This document shows positions 9,601-18,065 of a DNA stretch of 64,000 bases, one piece after another. Each line of letters opens with the position of its first letter. Positions within the stretch are counted from its first letter, which is position 1. Made by a program: the position numbers and the translations under genes. The stretch comes from Longitalea arenae. Lineage in GTDB: Bacteria; Bacteroidota; Bacteroidia; Chitinophagales; Chitinophagaceae. The notes under the pieces are model-generated. The model saw nothing but the letters and a program-made list of their open reading frames with translations, searched no databases and had not been told where the DNA came from. The stretch spans positions 1,116,001 to 1,180,000 of the forward strand of contig NZ_JAFFJX010000001.1 in the NCBI RefSeq assembly GCF_016924755.1. The letters are read 5' to 3'.

Positions 9601-9651
9601 TTCTATCCAAAAACACGTACGTTTTTATTTGGAGCAACTGTATCCTTTTAA
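6625..9651 (+). CDS. SusC-like TonB-dependent outer-membrane transporter
   Basis: A 1008-residue outer-membrane receptor that would import oligosaccharides with TonB energy. It has an N-terminal signal peptide (about 1-30), a carboxypeptidase-regulatory-like beta-sandwich (EITGTVKDSTGRPLSMISV, about 32-110), and the plug domain with the SusC signature DVVVVGYG and PFYVIDGVPG. A 22-strand barrel follows, ending in an aromatic residue (FLFGATVSF). Immediately upstream of ATG is AACGTTTGTT, a degenerate version of the word before the inositol oxygenase gene, so it may belong to the same regulon. It is followed 13 bases later by its SusD partner, the usual complex-forming arrangement. Confidence 0.96.
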   Translation: MRLLCRSLPKGAGIRLLLLLCLTPLFMLAQSQEITGTVKDSTGRPLSMISVAVKGKNIVTVTKANGRFNIPAQTGETLVFSGVSLENQEVLVGSSPNIDVTMVASALVMTDVVVVGYGKASRKSLTSAITTIKPDEMNKGAIADVGQLLQGKVPGLNITASGDPNRPAAVVLRGASTINSPGGPFYVIDGVPGADIALIAPADIASVDVLKDAAATAIYGNRASNGVIIVTTRRGKKGQAQVSYDGFVGIEKVSRRLEVMDAGQLREFLANNNLAFTPQDDKGADTDWQKAIQRNEAVSTSHNIYIGGGGEHGTYSASLNYFSKPGILLNSNLQRIIARLSVEQSVLNDKLKLGFNVTNSSNDADDIPYRNTVLLQSATFLPVSPIKNDDGTYFENFTKSGYYNPVAMLNHSQSNNKYNNLMANFTAQAKLPFGLTYDLNVAYINNSNVAGSYLDKYFTTNYNGMYDNPDPTTYGHGLQAFGTNGQAYRQSYRNTSKILETYFTWDKTFGKHVINAVVGYSWQENENGDGFQVTTYNFPVDNIGYRNLALSNAYAYSTRIGFGGTGVYQKTRLISDFGRLKYTFNDKYILQASVRRDGSSVFGANNYWGYFPAVALAWRLSEEDFMRSQNVFSDLKLRASYGITGNAFGFGAYTAQFLMGAQGTYYYNGTQVAVYGPTVAANPDLQWEEIATTNLGVDFTLLKGKLGGSIDVYKRKTTDMIFSYRVDPILVPVGSIWANGGSIENKGIEVALTGNIISNSQFTWTSNLNLAHNKNEITSLKNPLFAGGDSTAVGFPEGAGQSGSSLQLLKEGYPLGQFYSLQYTGKNDQGVSQFLARDGKTSTTSPLRGTDYHYIGNAQPKLLLGWTNNFRYGNLDLKVAVRGVFGNKIFNATRADLFRPNTAQFTNILVDAAGESTADFNAYRYSSRFVESGNYVRLDNATLGYNLKNIGNYIKSLRLYVTGNNLFVITKFTGVDPEVNQGGIAPGIDYNNFYPKTRTFLFGATVSF

Positions 9652-9664
9652 TTTAACCAGCAAA

Positions 9665-11323
9665 ATGAGTATTATGAAAAAACGATTGATATATATAGCC
9701 GCTTCTTTGTTGGCTGCTGGCGTGGTGGTGTCGTGTCATAAAGTAACCGTGGAAGCGACCACAGAATTAACGCCCGATGTGTTCCCGCAGGACTCGCTTT
9801 CCTACATTTCCGCTTCAGGCCCTGCATATGTAGCCCTGAGAGGTAATGTGGCTGCGGAATATTTCTTTCAGCAAACCTACAGCACAGATGAAGGCATTAT
9901 GCCTGCCAGAGGCGGTAACTGGTACGATGGTGGCCAGAATATGGAAATGCATTATCATACCTGGACCAAAGACAATGGTTACCTGAATGGTAACTGGTAC
10001 TGGTTGTCTACCATCATCGGAGTGGTTAACCAGCAGTTGAACATCCTGGGTAGAACACAACCAGAGGGGGCAGCCAAGGACCAGAACCTGGCCGAACTGA
10101 AAATGGTGCGCGCGCTTGCCTACTTTTTTATGATGGACAACTACGGTAACGTACCCATTTATACCACCTATGGCGATTTTACCCCACGCGATAAATCGCC
10201 ACGTGCTGAAGTATTCGCTTTTATCGAGAAGGAGATCAAAGACGCTATTCCTAACCTGAGTACAGCGGTGAATACCGCTACCTATGGCCGTTTTACCCAG
10301 TATGGCGCCTATGCCCTGTTGGCCAAAATGTATCTAAATGCAGAATATTATACAGGCACCAAAATGTATAACGAGTGTATCGCTGCCTGTGATAATATCA
10401 TCAATTCAGGAAAATTCAGCATAGCCAGCATGGCCAACTATCTGAGAGCTTTTTATCCTTCCAATGGTCCAACCGCTGTGGGCAGCAAGGAAGAGTTCAT
10501 TTTTGCCATCCCATACGACCCCACCTTCACGAACACATTCCCCTTCCGGTCTGCAAATTACCATGCCCGGTATGATGTGCCGCGTTCGATGGGGAAAGTG
10601 GCTCCGGGTGCAGGTTATAACTACTTTAATATCCCATATGTTCCCGGAGGTCCGGCAAGCACTTTGCCTGAATTCTATAGGCACTTTAATGATCCGAATG
10701 ATATCCGTAACAAACAATGGCTCGCTGGCAAACAAACCTTGCCCGACGGTGTAACGCCCTTGACTATCACGACTACCAAAGCCGGTTACGATTCTAAGAC
10801 CTTTGCCGGTGATAATACGCCGTATACCTTCCAACTGGAGCTTACACCGAATATCGTGCTGCGCCAAAGTACCGCCACATTCGATGTAGGCAACGATGAA
10901 GTAGGTTGGAACATGGGCTACCGCAACATTAAGTTTTATCCCGATGCCACTTCAGCTACCCGCGATCAGAACAATGATATTCCCATTTTCCGGTATTCAG
11001 ATATCGTGTTGATGAAAGCGGAAGCGATACTCCGCGGCGGTGCTGTTACGTTGGGGCAAACGGCCTTGTCGCTGGCGAATAACCTGCGCGCTAACCGAAC
11101 TATTTCCCCTGCCTGGAGTAATATTACGCTGGATAGTATTTACAATGAACGTAGCCGTGAGTTTGCCTGGGAAGCCTGGCACCGGAACGATATGATCCGG
11201 TTCGGTAAATACGAAGGTAAATGGGGATTCAAAACCAATGCCGAAGAATATCGAAGAATATTCCCTATCCCAACAAATGCTTTTGCAGTGAACCCGCAAC
11301 TGACACAGAATCCAGGATACTGA
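9665..11323 (+). CDS. SusD/RagB-like surface glycan-binding lipoprotein
   Basis: A 552-residue lipoprotein that caps the SusC barrel and captures glycan at the cell surface. The signal sequence ends in GVVVSCHK, a lipobox with the acylated Cys near residue 22. The TPR-like helical body carries SusD hallmarks: LAELKMVRALAYFFMMDNYGNVPIYT, an EAEAILRGG-type helix near 455, and the C-terminal region NERSREFAWEAWHRNDMIRFGKYE. A longer frame opens upstream inside susC, but the ATG at 9665 (or 9674) gives the proper signal peptide. It is coupled to the upstream SusC gene and is followed by two hairpins. Confidence 0.95.
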   Translation: MSIMKKRLIYIAASLLAAGVVVSCHKVTVEATTELTPDVFPQDSLSYISASGPAYVALRGNVAAEYFFQQTYSTDEGIMPARGGNWYDGGQNMEMHYHTWTKDNGYLNGNWYWLSTIIGVVNQQLNILGRTQPEGAAKDQNLAELKMVRALAYFFMMDNYGNVPIYTTYGDFTPRDKSPRAEVFAFIEKEIKDAIPNLSTAVNTATYGRFTQYGAYALLAKMYLNAEYYTGTKMYNECIAACDNIINSGKFSIASMANYLRAFYPSNGPTAVGSKEEFIFAIPYDPTFTNTFPFRSANYHARYDVPRSMGKVAPGAGYNYFNIPYVPGGPASTLPEFYRHFNDPNDIRNKQWLAGKQTLPDGVTPLTITTTKAGYDSKTFAGDNTPYTFQLELTPNIVLRQSTATFDVGNDEVGWNMGYRNIKFYPDATSATRDQNNDIPIFRYSDIVLMKAEAILRGGAVTLGQTALSLANNLRANRTISPAWSNITLDSIYNERSREFAWEAWHRNDMIRFGKYEGKWGFKTNAEEYRRIFPIPTNAFAVNPQLTQNPGY

Positions 11324-11486
11324 TAAAAAACTTGTTTTTAGGAAAGGCGATGACAAAGTGCCGGGTCTGCCCACCGGGGCCCGGCTTATTAAAAATTACC
11401 CGAGCGCTTTTAAAATCCAATAGCATCCGTTACCCTTTTCTTGCCAATAACTTTTTTTCATAATCATGTAGCAGTAAATACTGACC

Positions 11487-11516
11487 CTCCGGGCTTTCCA
11501 GCCTGGAGTTTTTTTT
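11487..11516 (+). terminator. Terminator after the first SusCD pair
   Basis: CTCCGGGCT (11487-11495) pairs with AGCCTGGAG (11500-11508, one G-U pair) and is followed by eight T residues. A second GC-rich hairpin without a clear T tract is at 11360-11385. The two suggest that GH92 is transcribed separately or at a reduced level. Confidence 0.75.
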
Positions 11517-11629
11517 ACTTTTCGTTTTTAAGTTATTCGAGTTATTAAGTAAATACAATCGCGAGGCTAAACTGAATAAGTGAATAACCGAAAAACTAAC
11601 TTTAAATTCTGAACTATGAATATTTAATT

Positions 11630-13891
11630 ATGAATTATAAACTCACCATATTACTCATAACCTGTTTACCATTAAGTATACGTAGCCAGGACCTGCTAAA
11701 ATATGTGCAACCCTTATCCGGTACCGCCCCCTCAACCACTACCGCTGCCCAAAAGCACAGTGAAGCAGGTTCCGAAAAGAATGCCAATACCATTCCGGCT
11801 GTTGGGCTCCCATTCGGTATGACGCAATGGACACCCGAAACCCGCCCCGGCGAAACCAAATGTATTCCGCCCTATTTTTATAAAGACAGTGTACTCAGCG
11901 GCTTTCGAGCTACCCATTGGATCAGTGGTTCCTGTATGCAGGACTATGGCAGTATGACCATCATGCCCGTGACGGGCGCTTTACGCTTCTCCGGTTATGC
12001 CACGCCCTTCTCTCATGCCAGCGAGGTAACTACGCCGGCTTATTATAAAGTGCAGTTGCCTGCTTATCATTGTACCACAGAAATAACTGCCACAGCCCGA
12101 TGCGGTATGATGCAGTTCACCCTGCAACAGGACGATAGCTTGTTCCTGCTCATCAAACCTAATAGCGACAGAATGGAGGGGGAAGTATATTTTAACGCCA
12201 AAACAGGGGAGGTCTGGGGTTTTAACCCGGTGCACCGCATTTACCAGGGCTGGGGCAATAGCGCCGGTTTCAGTGGTTATTTCCATATACAATTTGAAAA
12301 GCAACCTGTGCGCGGCGGTAAGTTCAGCGATGTGGCCATAACTGCCGGCAGCAACCGCAACAGCGCCGTGTTTGCCGGGTTCCAATTAAAAAAAGGTGAA
12401 AAACTCCGTGTGCGTATAGGCACTTCTTTCAGCAGCGCAACAGAAGCGAAAAGTAATCTGCAGGCCGAGATCAGCACCTGGGATTTTGGGGCCGTACTGG
12501 CAGCCGCCCGGTTAAGCTGGCGACAGGCCCTTGCCCAGATCCAGGTGCGGGGTAACAGTGAGAAAGACAAACGGATCTTTTATACCGCCATGTATCATGC
12601 GCTGCAGCATCCGCGGCTGTTCAGTGATGTTAGTGGCAGCTATCCGCCGTTTGGGGGTGGACTGCCCCTAAAAAAAATAAGCGATGGCCATTATTACGAT
12701 GATTTTTCCATGTGGGATATCTACCGTGCCCAGCTGCCTTTATTACAGCTCCTGCAACCGGCCCGGGTAAACCAGTTTGTTACTTCCATGATCCTGAAAG
12801 GGCAGCAGGGTGGGTGGTTGCCCATTTTTCCCTGCTGGAACAGTTATACCGCTGCCATGATCGGCGATCATGTGACGGCATTTATTGCTTCCTGTTATAC
12901 CAAGGGCATCCGGAATTATGATGCGGAAGCCGCTTATAAACTGATGCGGCAAAACGCATTCGATATTCCCAACAAAGAAGATTATGTAAATGGAAAAGGC
13001 CGCCGCGCCCTGTCATCGTATTTGCAATACGGTTATATTCCGATGGAAGACAGTGTGCCAGACGCATTTCACAAAAAGGAGCAAGTGAGCCGTACACTCG
13101 AATACGCCTATGATGATTATGCATTGGCCATGGTGGCTAAAGAATTGAATAAAACGGCCGATTTTAAGGAACTGCTTCAGCGTGCCGGCAACTACAAGAA
13201 GGTGTTTGATACCACCGTAGGCCTGGTGCGGGGAAAATACAGCGATGGCCGCTGGTATGAACCGTTTTATGCCGACAAGCGGGAACCCTATATCACCGAA
13301 GGCACACCGCGTCAATATAGTTTTTATGTTCCCCATGATGTGAACGGTTTGGCCGGTTTAATGGGCGGAAGCAAAGGGCTGGAAAATGCACTCGACACCC
13401 TGTTTGCAAAAAACGAATACTGGCATGGCAATGAACCGGGGCACCAGATTCCCTTCCTGTACAACTATACGGCCGCACCCTGGAAGACCCAGCGGGCAGT
13501 GCGCTTTATTCTGCAGGAAGAATACAGCGATGGCCCGGGCGGGCTGAGCGGCAATGACGATGCCGGTCAAATGAGCGCCTGGTATGTATTTGCTGCCATC
13601 GGTTTGTATCCGGTTGATCCTGTTTCGGGTGAGCATATCCTTTGTTCACCCATTTTCGATAAGGTTATTGTGCAATTGCCCAATAATAAAAAGCTGCAGA
13701 TCCTTTGCCACAAGCGATCGGCTGGCGATAGTTATATCAGTCAAATTCGGCTGAATGGCCAACGCTATCAAAAGAATTTTATATCCTATGCCGACATCAT
13801 GAAGGGTGGCGTGCTGGAGATCTATTTAGTACAATCGCCCACGAACTGGGGCGCTGATGTAAAGTCCCGTCCCGGTGCACTTCTAAAGTAA
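11630..13891 (+). CDS. GH92 family alpha-mannosidase-like glycoside hydrolase
   Basis: A 753-residue exported enzyme with a signal peptide (…LPLSIRSQ, about 1-20). It has the two-domain GH92 architecture, a beta-sandwich N-terminal part (VGLPFGMTQWTPETRPG, about 57-72) and an (alpha/alpha)6 C-terminal part. GH92 enzymes are Ca2+-dependent exo-alpha-mannosidases. The family's acid motif is present as GNEPGHQIPFLYNY (E602) and the base motif as GNDDAGQMSAWYVF (D643/D644), so it should be catalytically competent. Linkage specificity cannot be read. It lies between the SusCD pair and a GH28 gene, with only 13 bases before the latter, so the two hydrolases are one operon. Confidence 0.9.
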   Translation: MNYKLTILLITCLPLSIRSQDLLKYVQPLSGTAPSTTTAAQKHSEAGSEKNANTIPAVGLPFGMTQWTPETRPGETKCIPPYFYKDSVLSGFRATHWISGSCMQDYGSMTIMPVTGALRFSGYATPFSHASEVTTPAYYKVQLPAYHCTTEITATARCGMMQFTLQQDDSLFLLIKPNSDRMEGEVYFNAKTGEVWGFNPVHRIYQGWGNSAGFSGYFHIQFEKQPVRGGKFSDVAITAGSNRNSAVFAGFQLKKGEKLRVRIGTSFSSATEAKSNLQAEISTWDFGAVLAAARLSWRQALAQIQVRGNSEKDKRIFYTAMYHALQHPRLFSDVSGSYPPFGGGLPLKKISDGHYYDDFSMWDIYRAQLPLLQLLQPARVNQFVTSMILKGQQGGWLPIFPCWNSYTAAMIGDHVTAFIASCYTKGIRNYDAEAAYKLMRQNAFDIPNKEDYVNGKGRRALSSYLQYGYIPMEDSVPDAFHKKEQVSRTLEYAYDDYALAMVAKELNKTADFKELLQRAGNYKKVFDTTVGLVRGKYSDGRWYEPFYADKREPYITEGTPRQYSFYVPHDVNGLAGLMGGSKGLENALDTLFAKNEYWHGNEPGHQIPFLYNYTAAPWKTQRAVRFILQEEYSDGPGGLSGNDDAGQMSAWYVFAAIGLYPVDPVSGEHILCSPIFDKVIVQLPNNKKLQILCHKRSAGDSYISQIRLNGQRYQKNFISYADIMKGGVLEIYLVQSPTNWGADVKSRPGALLK

Positions 13892-13904
13892 AAATCAACA
13901 AACG

Positions 13905-15356
13905 ATGAACATGAAACTGTTTTTAATAAATGCCTTATTGTTTATCAGCGGCGAACTGGCTGCCCAGCGTATCTACAATGTAATGAGCTATGGCGCAAAA
14001 GGCGATGGCAAAACGAACGATGCGCCGGCCATTCAAAAAGCGATCGATGCCTGTTCGAAGGCCGGCGGCGGCCAGGTCCTGTTGCCAGGCCGGCATGTTT
14101 TCATGGCGAGTCCTTTTAACCTGAGATCTAATGTCGATCTGCACCTGGAAGCAGGGGCCAAACTGCTGGCCAATCCCGATGAAAAAGTGTACACCAAAAG
14201 CGCTTTCCGCCAGAATCCTGGTGAAGGCACGGTCTGGATCGGCGGAGAAAATATCGAGAATGTAACGCTCAGTGGAACGGGAGAAATTGACGGCAATGGC
14301 GTTTCTTTTATGGGTAAGGAATTGGATGACTCCTATGAATTGAAACCATTCAATGTACTCGATCCCCGGCCGCATGTGCTTACCATCGTGGGTGGAAAGA
14401 ATATTCGCATCAAAGACCTTCGCATTGGGAATTCCGCCTACTGGACCATTCACCTGGCTGGTTGTAATGATGTGGTTATTTCAGGCATTACCTTATTAAA
14501 TTCCCTGAAAGTGCGCAACAGCGACGGGATCGATGTTGATCATAGCAAAAATGTACGCATCAGCGATTGTTATATAGAGAGCGGTGATGACTGCATCTGT
14601 TTAAAGAACCGGCGCGAATATGAGGAATTCGGCCGCTGCGAAAATGTTACGGTGACCAATTGCACAATGACATCACGAAGTTGCGCCATCAAGATCGGGT
14701 CGGAAAATATGGATACCATCCGGCAGGTGGTTTTCAACAATTGCATCATTAAGAACAGCAACCGGGGCGTGGGCATTCAGAACCGCGATGAAGGCGTGGT
14801 GCACGATGTGATCTTTTCGAATATGATCATCGAAAGCCATTTATTTTCCGATGTATGGTGGGGAAAGGCAGAGCCGATTTATGTAACGGCCTACCGGCGG
14901 GCAAAGATCAATCACAAAGACGCCAACTGGCGTTTTCCCAAAGGCGCTACGGAAGGCAGGGTAGGCATGGTGTACAATATTTCTTTCAGCAATATCAAAT
15001 GCATCAGTGAGAACGGCATTTATGTAAGCGGCGAATCGGCCGATAAAATTGCCAATGTGTATTTCGATGAAGTAGACGTGCAGCTCAATAAAACGACGCC
15101 GATCGCCGGCGGCGTCTACGACCGCCGCCCGGCCAATGTGGAAGGGTTCGTAAAAGGCCGTACTTCCGCCTTTTATTTCGACCAGGCGCAAAATATCCGG
15201 CTCCGCAATTGTTCCGTAAAATGGGGGCCGCACCGGCCCGGCTATTTTGCCCATGTGGCAGAAGCCCATGGCGTAGATAGTTTTTCGGTGTATAATCTCC
15301 AGGGACAGGCGGCTTTTCCTGATAAACTGGTTCCCGTAAAGGAGGAAAAACAGTGA
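13905..15356 (+). CDS. GH28 family pectin-type glycoside hydrolase
   Basis: A 483-residue secreted right-handed beta-helix protein with a signal peptide (…GELAAQ). It opens with YGAKGDGKTNDAPAIQKAID, the classic GH28 N-terminus. Two of the three catalytic aspartates' motifs are intact: NSDGIDVD (D207) and SGDDCICLK (D228/D229). The usual GHG histidine motif is replaced by SRSCAIKIGSE (about 257-267), as in exo-acting or rhamnogalacturonan-specific members rather than classical endo-polygalacturonases. It is translated 13 bases after the GH92 gene. Together they point to a branched plant or fungal heteropolysaccharide substrate for this locus, which is inference. Confidence 0.9.
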   Translation: MNMKLFLINALLFISGELAAQRIYNVMSYGAKGDGKTNDAPAIQKAIDACSKAGGGQVLLPGRHVFMASPFNLRSNVDLHLEAGAKLLANPDEKVYTKSAFRQNPGEGTVWIGGENIENVTLSGTGEIDGNGVSFMGKELDDSYELKPFNVLDPRPHVLTIVGGKNIRIKDLRIGNSAYWTIHLAGCNDVVISGITLLNSLKVRNSDGIDVDHSKNVRISDCYIESGDDCICLKNRREYEEFGRCENVTVTNCTMTSRSCAIKIGSENMDTIRQVVFNNCIIKNSNRGVGIQNRDEGVVHDVIFSNMIIESHLFSDVWWGKAEPIYVTAYRRAKINHKDANWRFPKGATEGRVGMVYNISFSNIKCISENGIYVSGESADKIANVYFDEVDVQLNKTTPIAGGVYDRRPANVEGFVKGRTSAFYFDQAQNIRLRNCSVKWGPHRPGYFAHVAEAHGVDSFSVYNLQGQAAFPDKLVPVKEEKQ

Positions 15357-15364
15357 TCGTGTTC

Positions 15365-15556
15365 AGTTCCCGCTTACCGGTTACCAGTTCACCTGTTACA
15401 GGTTCCAGGATCCAGGTTGCAGTGAAATACCAATACCTTTGCCGCCGGTTTGCGAAAATCGCTCTGTCAGGCGCTGCTGTTGTCAGAGACAGGTAATTTC
15501 GAATGAATGACCTTGTAACCTGTAACCTCTACAGTGAACCGGGTAACCTGAAACCC
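15365..15556. repeat. Heptad repeat arrays after the GH28 gene
   Basis: Arrays at 15369-15425 (words such as CCGGTTA, CAGGTTC and CAGGTTG) and 15511-15556 (CTTGTAA, CCTGTAA) have a 7-base period. They make up much of the 301-base gap between GH28 and the next gene. The centre of the gap shows no recognisable feature. Confidence 0.65.
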
Positions 15557-15657
15557 TTTCCGCTTCCTTTGTTAACAATGTTTTAGCTTAAATTCCTGTC
15601 TTTCTCTTTATTTTCGCCGGGATCTATTGCTATTTGTCAACACAACAACACTATTCT

Positions 15658-16299
15658 ATGCGATCCATTTTATGCCTGTGTCTGCTGGCCCTGCACCTGG
15701 GCGCGATGGCCCAGGATGAACCCCTGCCCGATCTTCGCAACAAGAGAGAAAGTTTTGCAAAATATCCCAAAGGCGAGATCCGCGACGATCTGGCCACCTT
15801 TACCATTGGCGGCATCGATGAACGTATTGGCAAAAAACCGCTCGAAAGGATACCTGCGACCGATTATAATATGCGGTCAATAACCTTTGAAGGTAATAAT
15901 ACAAAAGTGATCATTACCAGTGGTCCATTCGACGCTTCGAAACACAAGCTGACCTATTATGCTGAGAAGAAATACGTGGTCAAGATAGATGGTAAGCCCT
16001 ATTATGGAGATTATGGCACCATACCAACAACAGGAATCGCTTCGGTTATAGTTATAGTTAATAACAAGGATACCGTGGCCCTTCCGCCTGCAGCGTATGC
16101 CGATCTTTACCATCCTGATTTCACCTATTCCGATGGAGGTACGATCAAAACACATAATGCAGTGTACCTGTCGGCGGATAAGCGCAAAATGTACATCTAT
16201 ATGGTGAACAGCGAAGCCATAGGTAAATACGAGGTGACCTGGATCTTGCAGGATAATAAATATGTAGGACGTGTTATAGATTCAGGGATCATGCGATAA
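15658..16299 (+). CDS. Secreted protein of unknown function
   Basis: A 213-residue protein with a clear signal peptide (MRSILCLCLLALHLGAMAQ, cleavage after the AQ) and a beta-rich mature part. No family was recognised. Segments such as TIGGIDERIGKKPLERIPATDY and KKYVVKIDGKPYYGDYGTIP look like a small periplasmic or extracellular beta domain, with no lipobox and no transmembrane helix. The ATG at 15658 is preferred to an in-frame TTG at 15634 because it starts the signal peptide. It stands alone between the first polysaccharide locus and the CvpA-CAP gene and is followed by a strong hairpin terminator. The function is unknown. Confidence 0.75.
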   Translation: MRSILCLCLLALHLGAMAQDEPLPDLRNKRESFAKYPKGEIRDDLATFTIGGIDERIGKKPLERIPATDYNMRSITFEGNNTKVIITSGPFDASKHKLTYYAEKKYVVKIDGKPYYGDYGTIPTTGIASVIVIVNNKDTVALPPAAYADLYHPDFTYSDGGTIKTHNAVYLSADKRKMYIYMVNSEAIGKYEVTWILQDNKYVGRVIDSGIMR

Positions 16300-16483
16300 T
16301 CAGTTCTTTCAATACCGGTATACGAATGTACGTTGGTGCAAATGCAGGGCGGCTGTTGACTATTTATTAATAGGTATAAACAACACATTTTCAGCCTTGA
16401 AAAATATTTTTCAGCCCCAGACAATTTGCGAAGCACGAACACCGTTAGTATATCGGTTTTTCATAGGATATTGGATTTTTAAC

Positions 16484-16540
16484 AGGCCTGGATTTCTATC
16501 CGGGCCTTCATTTTTTCAGCACGTCCTAGGCGCTGAAAAA
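16484..16540 (+). terminator. Tandem hairpins, the first a terminator
   Basis: AGGCCTGGAT (16484-16493) pairs with ATCCGGGCCT (16498-16507, one G-U pair) and is followed by a T run. A second perfect inverted repeat, TTTTTCAGC (16512-16520) with GCTGAAAAA (16532-16540), overlaps that T run. They lie in the 349-base gap before the CvpA-CAP gene. Apart from these hairpins the gap holds nothing recognisable. Confidence 0.7.
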
Positions 16541-16648
16541 GTGTAGAATTTTAGCAACATTACGACCTCCTGGTATGTAAATCTTACAAATGCCAGCCGG
16601 AAAATCCAGACGCTGCCGGTAGCATGGTTTTTTCAATACCAAGCAGGT

Positions 16649-17602
16649 ATGAATTGGATTGATATATTGCTATTGATCATAGTAGCCTACGGTATATGGG
16701 ATGGTTGGCAAAAAGGATTTATCCTCGAATTGCTCTATTTGCTGGGGCTTGTTGTCAGTATCGCCGCTACTTTTTTATTATATCCCTATCCTACTATTTT
16801 TATCAACAAATACTTTCCTTCGCTTGGCTCCTGGGCATTGCCCCTTTCCTTTATAGCTACTTATGTTGTTGTTCGGGTGTTAATAAATTTACTCACCAAT
16901 AAAACTTTACATACCATTCCGGTGGAAGCACATGGCCGTTGGGATAATAAATTCCTGGGCATTTTACCCGGTGCGTTGAATGGTATTGCACATGCCGTGA
17001 TCGTCGCCGCCCTTCTCCTGGCATTGCCCATCAGTAACAAGATCACTGATAAAACCCGGGAAAGCCGCTTTGTCGTTATGTTATCGGTTCCTGCCGAATG
17101 GATCGAAACAAAATTGTCGCTCGTATTTAATGAAGTCGAAAGAACCATGAACCGGTTGACGGTTAAACCCGGCTCCGATGAAACTGTCATTCTTCCTTTC
17201 ACGGTAATTGCGCCACCGCCCAGGGCCGACCTGGAAACACTGATGTTAAGCTGGGTGAATGGCGAACGGATAAAAAGAGGCTTGAATATCGTAAAAGCCG
17301 ATCCGGAATTAACGGCAGTTGCCCGTAAGCATTCGGTGGATATGTTTCAGCGCGGTTATTTTTCACATGTGTCGCCCGATGGCAAGGGCCCTTTCGACCG
17401 GATGCGCAATGATGGCGTTCGATTTACCAATGCAGGCGAGAATATTGCACTGGCACCCACACTCGATATAGCGCATAGTGGATTAATGAATTCCCCTGGG
17501 CACCGCGCCAATATCCTTCGGCCCGAATTTGGCCGTCTGGGTATCGGCATTGTAGATGGAGGCAAGTATGGATTGATGATCTCTCAGGAGTTCAGGAATT
17601 AG
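16649..17602 (+). CDS. CvpA family membrane protein fused to a CAP/SCP domain
   Basis: A 317-residue protein combining two families. Residues 1-165 are CvpA-like, with about four transmembrane helices and the signature DILLLIIVAYGIWDGWQKGFILEL. Residues about 205-317 form an SCP/CAP (cysteine-rich secretory, antigen 5, PR-1) domain, with cavity residues H228 (KHSVDMF), H240 (YFSHVSP), E264 (AGENIA) and H285 (SPGHRANIL). The CAP domain should lie on the periplasmic face. CvpA is linked to colicin V production and envelope homeostasis in E. coli, and bacterial CAP domains have lipid- or peptidoglycan-related roles. The joint role is not known to me. It appears monocistronic. Confidence 0.9.
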   Translation: MNWIDILLLIIVAYGIWDGWQKGFILELLYLLGLVVSIAATFLLYPYPTIFINKYFPSLGSWALPLSFIATYVVVRVLINLLTNKTLHTIPVEAHGRWDNKFLGILPGALNGIAHAVIVAALLLALPISNKITDKTRESRFVVMLSVPAEWIETKLSLVFNEVERTMNRLTVKPGSDETVILPFTVIAPPPRADLETLMLSWVNGERIKRGLNIVKADPELTAVARKHSVDMFQRGYFSHVSPDGKGPFDRMRNDGVRFTNAGENIALAPTLDIAHSGLMNSPGHRANILRPEFGRLGIGIVDGGKYGLMISQEFRN

Positions 17603-17690
17603 TTGCAGGTTCCGGGGTTTCAGGTTCCAGGGCAATAGCACTGCAACCGGCGATCTTCCCTGCAACTTGTAACATGTAACTGGTAACGAT
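17603..17690. repeat. Heptad repeat arrays after the CvpA-CAP gene
   Basis: Arrays at 17603-17632 (CAGGTTC words) and 17661-17690 (CTTGTAA, CATGTAA, CTGGTAA in phase) fill the convergent gap between the CvpA-CAP gene and the 55-residue protein gene. Confidence 0.65.
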
Positions 17691-17696
17691 TCTTTT

Positions 17697-17864
17697 TTAT
17701 CTTCTGCGAAACAATTTACTGACGATCCAGAATATTACCGCAATCACCACGACTACCATTATAATTCCCCACCACATGCCTACTTTGAAGATGGTTTCTA
17801 TGGCCGCACAACTACCATAAAATACGGTCATCAGCAACAGAACTAAGCCATAATACTTTTTCAT
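17697..17864 (-). CDS. Small membrane protein, 55 residues
   Basis: This short frame encodes a 55-residue protein beginning MKKYYGLVLL and ending SKLFRRR. It has an N-terminal hydrophobic stretch containing YGSC (about residues 16-19), which could be a lipoprotein signal with Cys19 acylated. A second strong membrane helix (WWGIIMVVVVIAVIFWIV, about 31-48) is followed by a basic tail. No family was recognised. The frame begins with ATG, has typical membrane-protein composition and is bounded by its own gaps, so it is probably real. The topology and the lipobox reading are inference. Confidence 0.55.
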   Translation of the reverse strand: MKKYYGLVLLLMTVFYGSCAAIETIFKVGMWWGIIMVVVVIAVIFWIVSKLFRRR

Positions 17865-18010
17865 ATTTCCTGTTTTATATTACTATCTAAAATGACATGC
17901 CCGTCATAGTGTATTGATTGTCATAGCATTTGATCTATTTCTATGTAGAATTAATTACTCGATTGCGCTGAGTCTGACTGCCCTCGGCCTGCTTCATAAA
18001 CCATAGATGA

Positions 18011-18056
18011 CTGTGAACGATGAACTTTGAACTGGAAACTTGGAACGGGGAACTTA
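18011..18056. repeat. Heptad repeat array before proB
   Basis: Words of the form GAACNNN (GAACGAT, GAACTTT, GAACTGG and variants) run in 7-base phase and end about ten bases before the proB start codon, so the array lies in the probable 5' leader. Confidence 0.7.
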
Positions 18057-18065
18057 ATTTTGCGC

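Noticed and set aside
10406-10867. 153-codon minus-strand frame inside the first susD
   Set aside because: Antisense shadow of a clear SusD coding region, with no recognisable motif.
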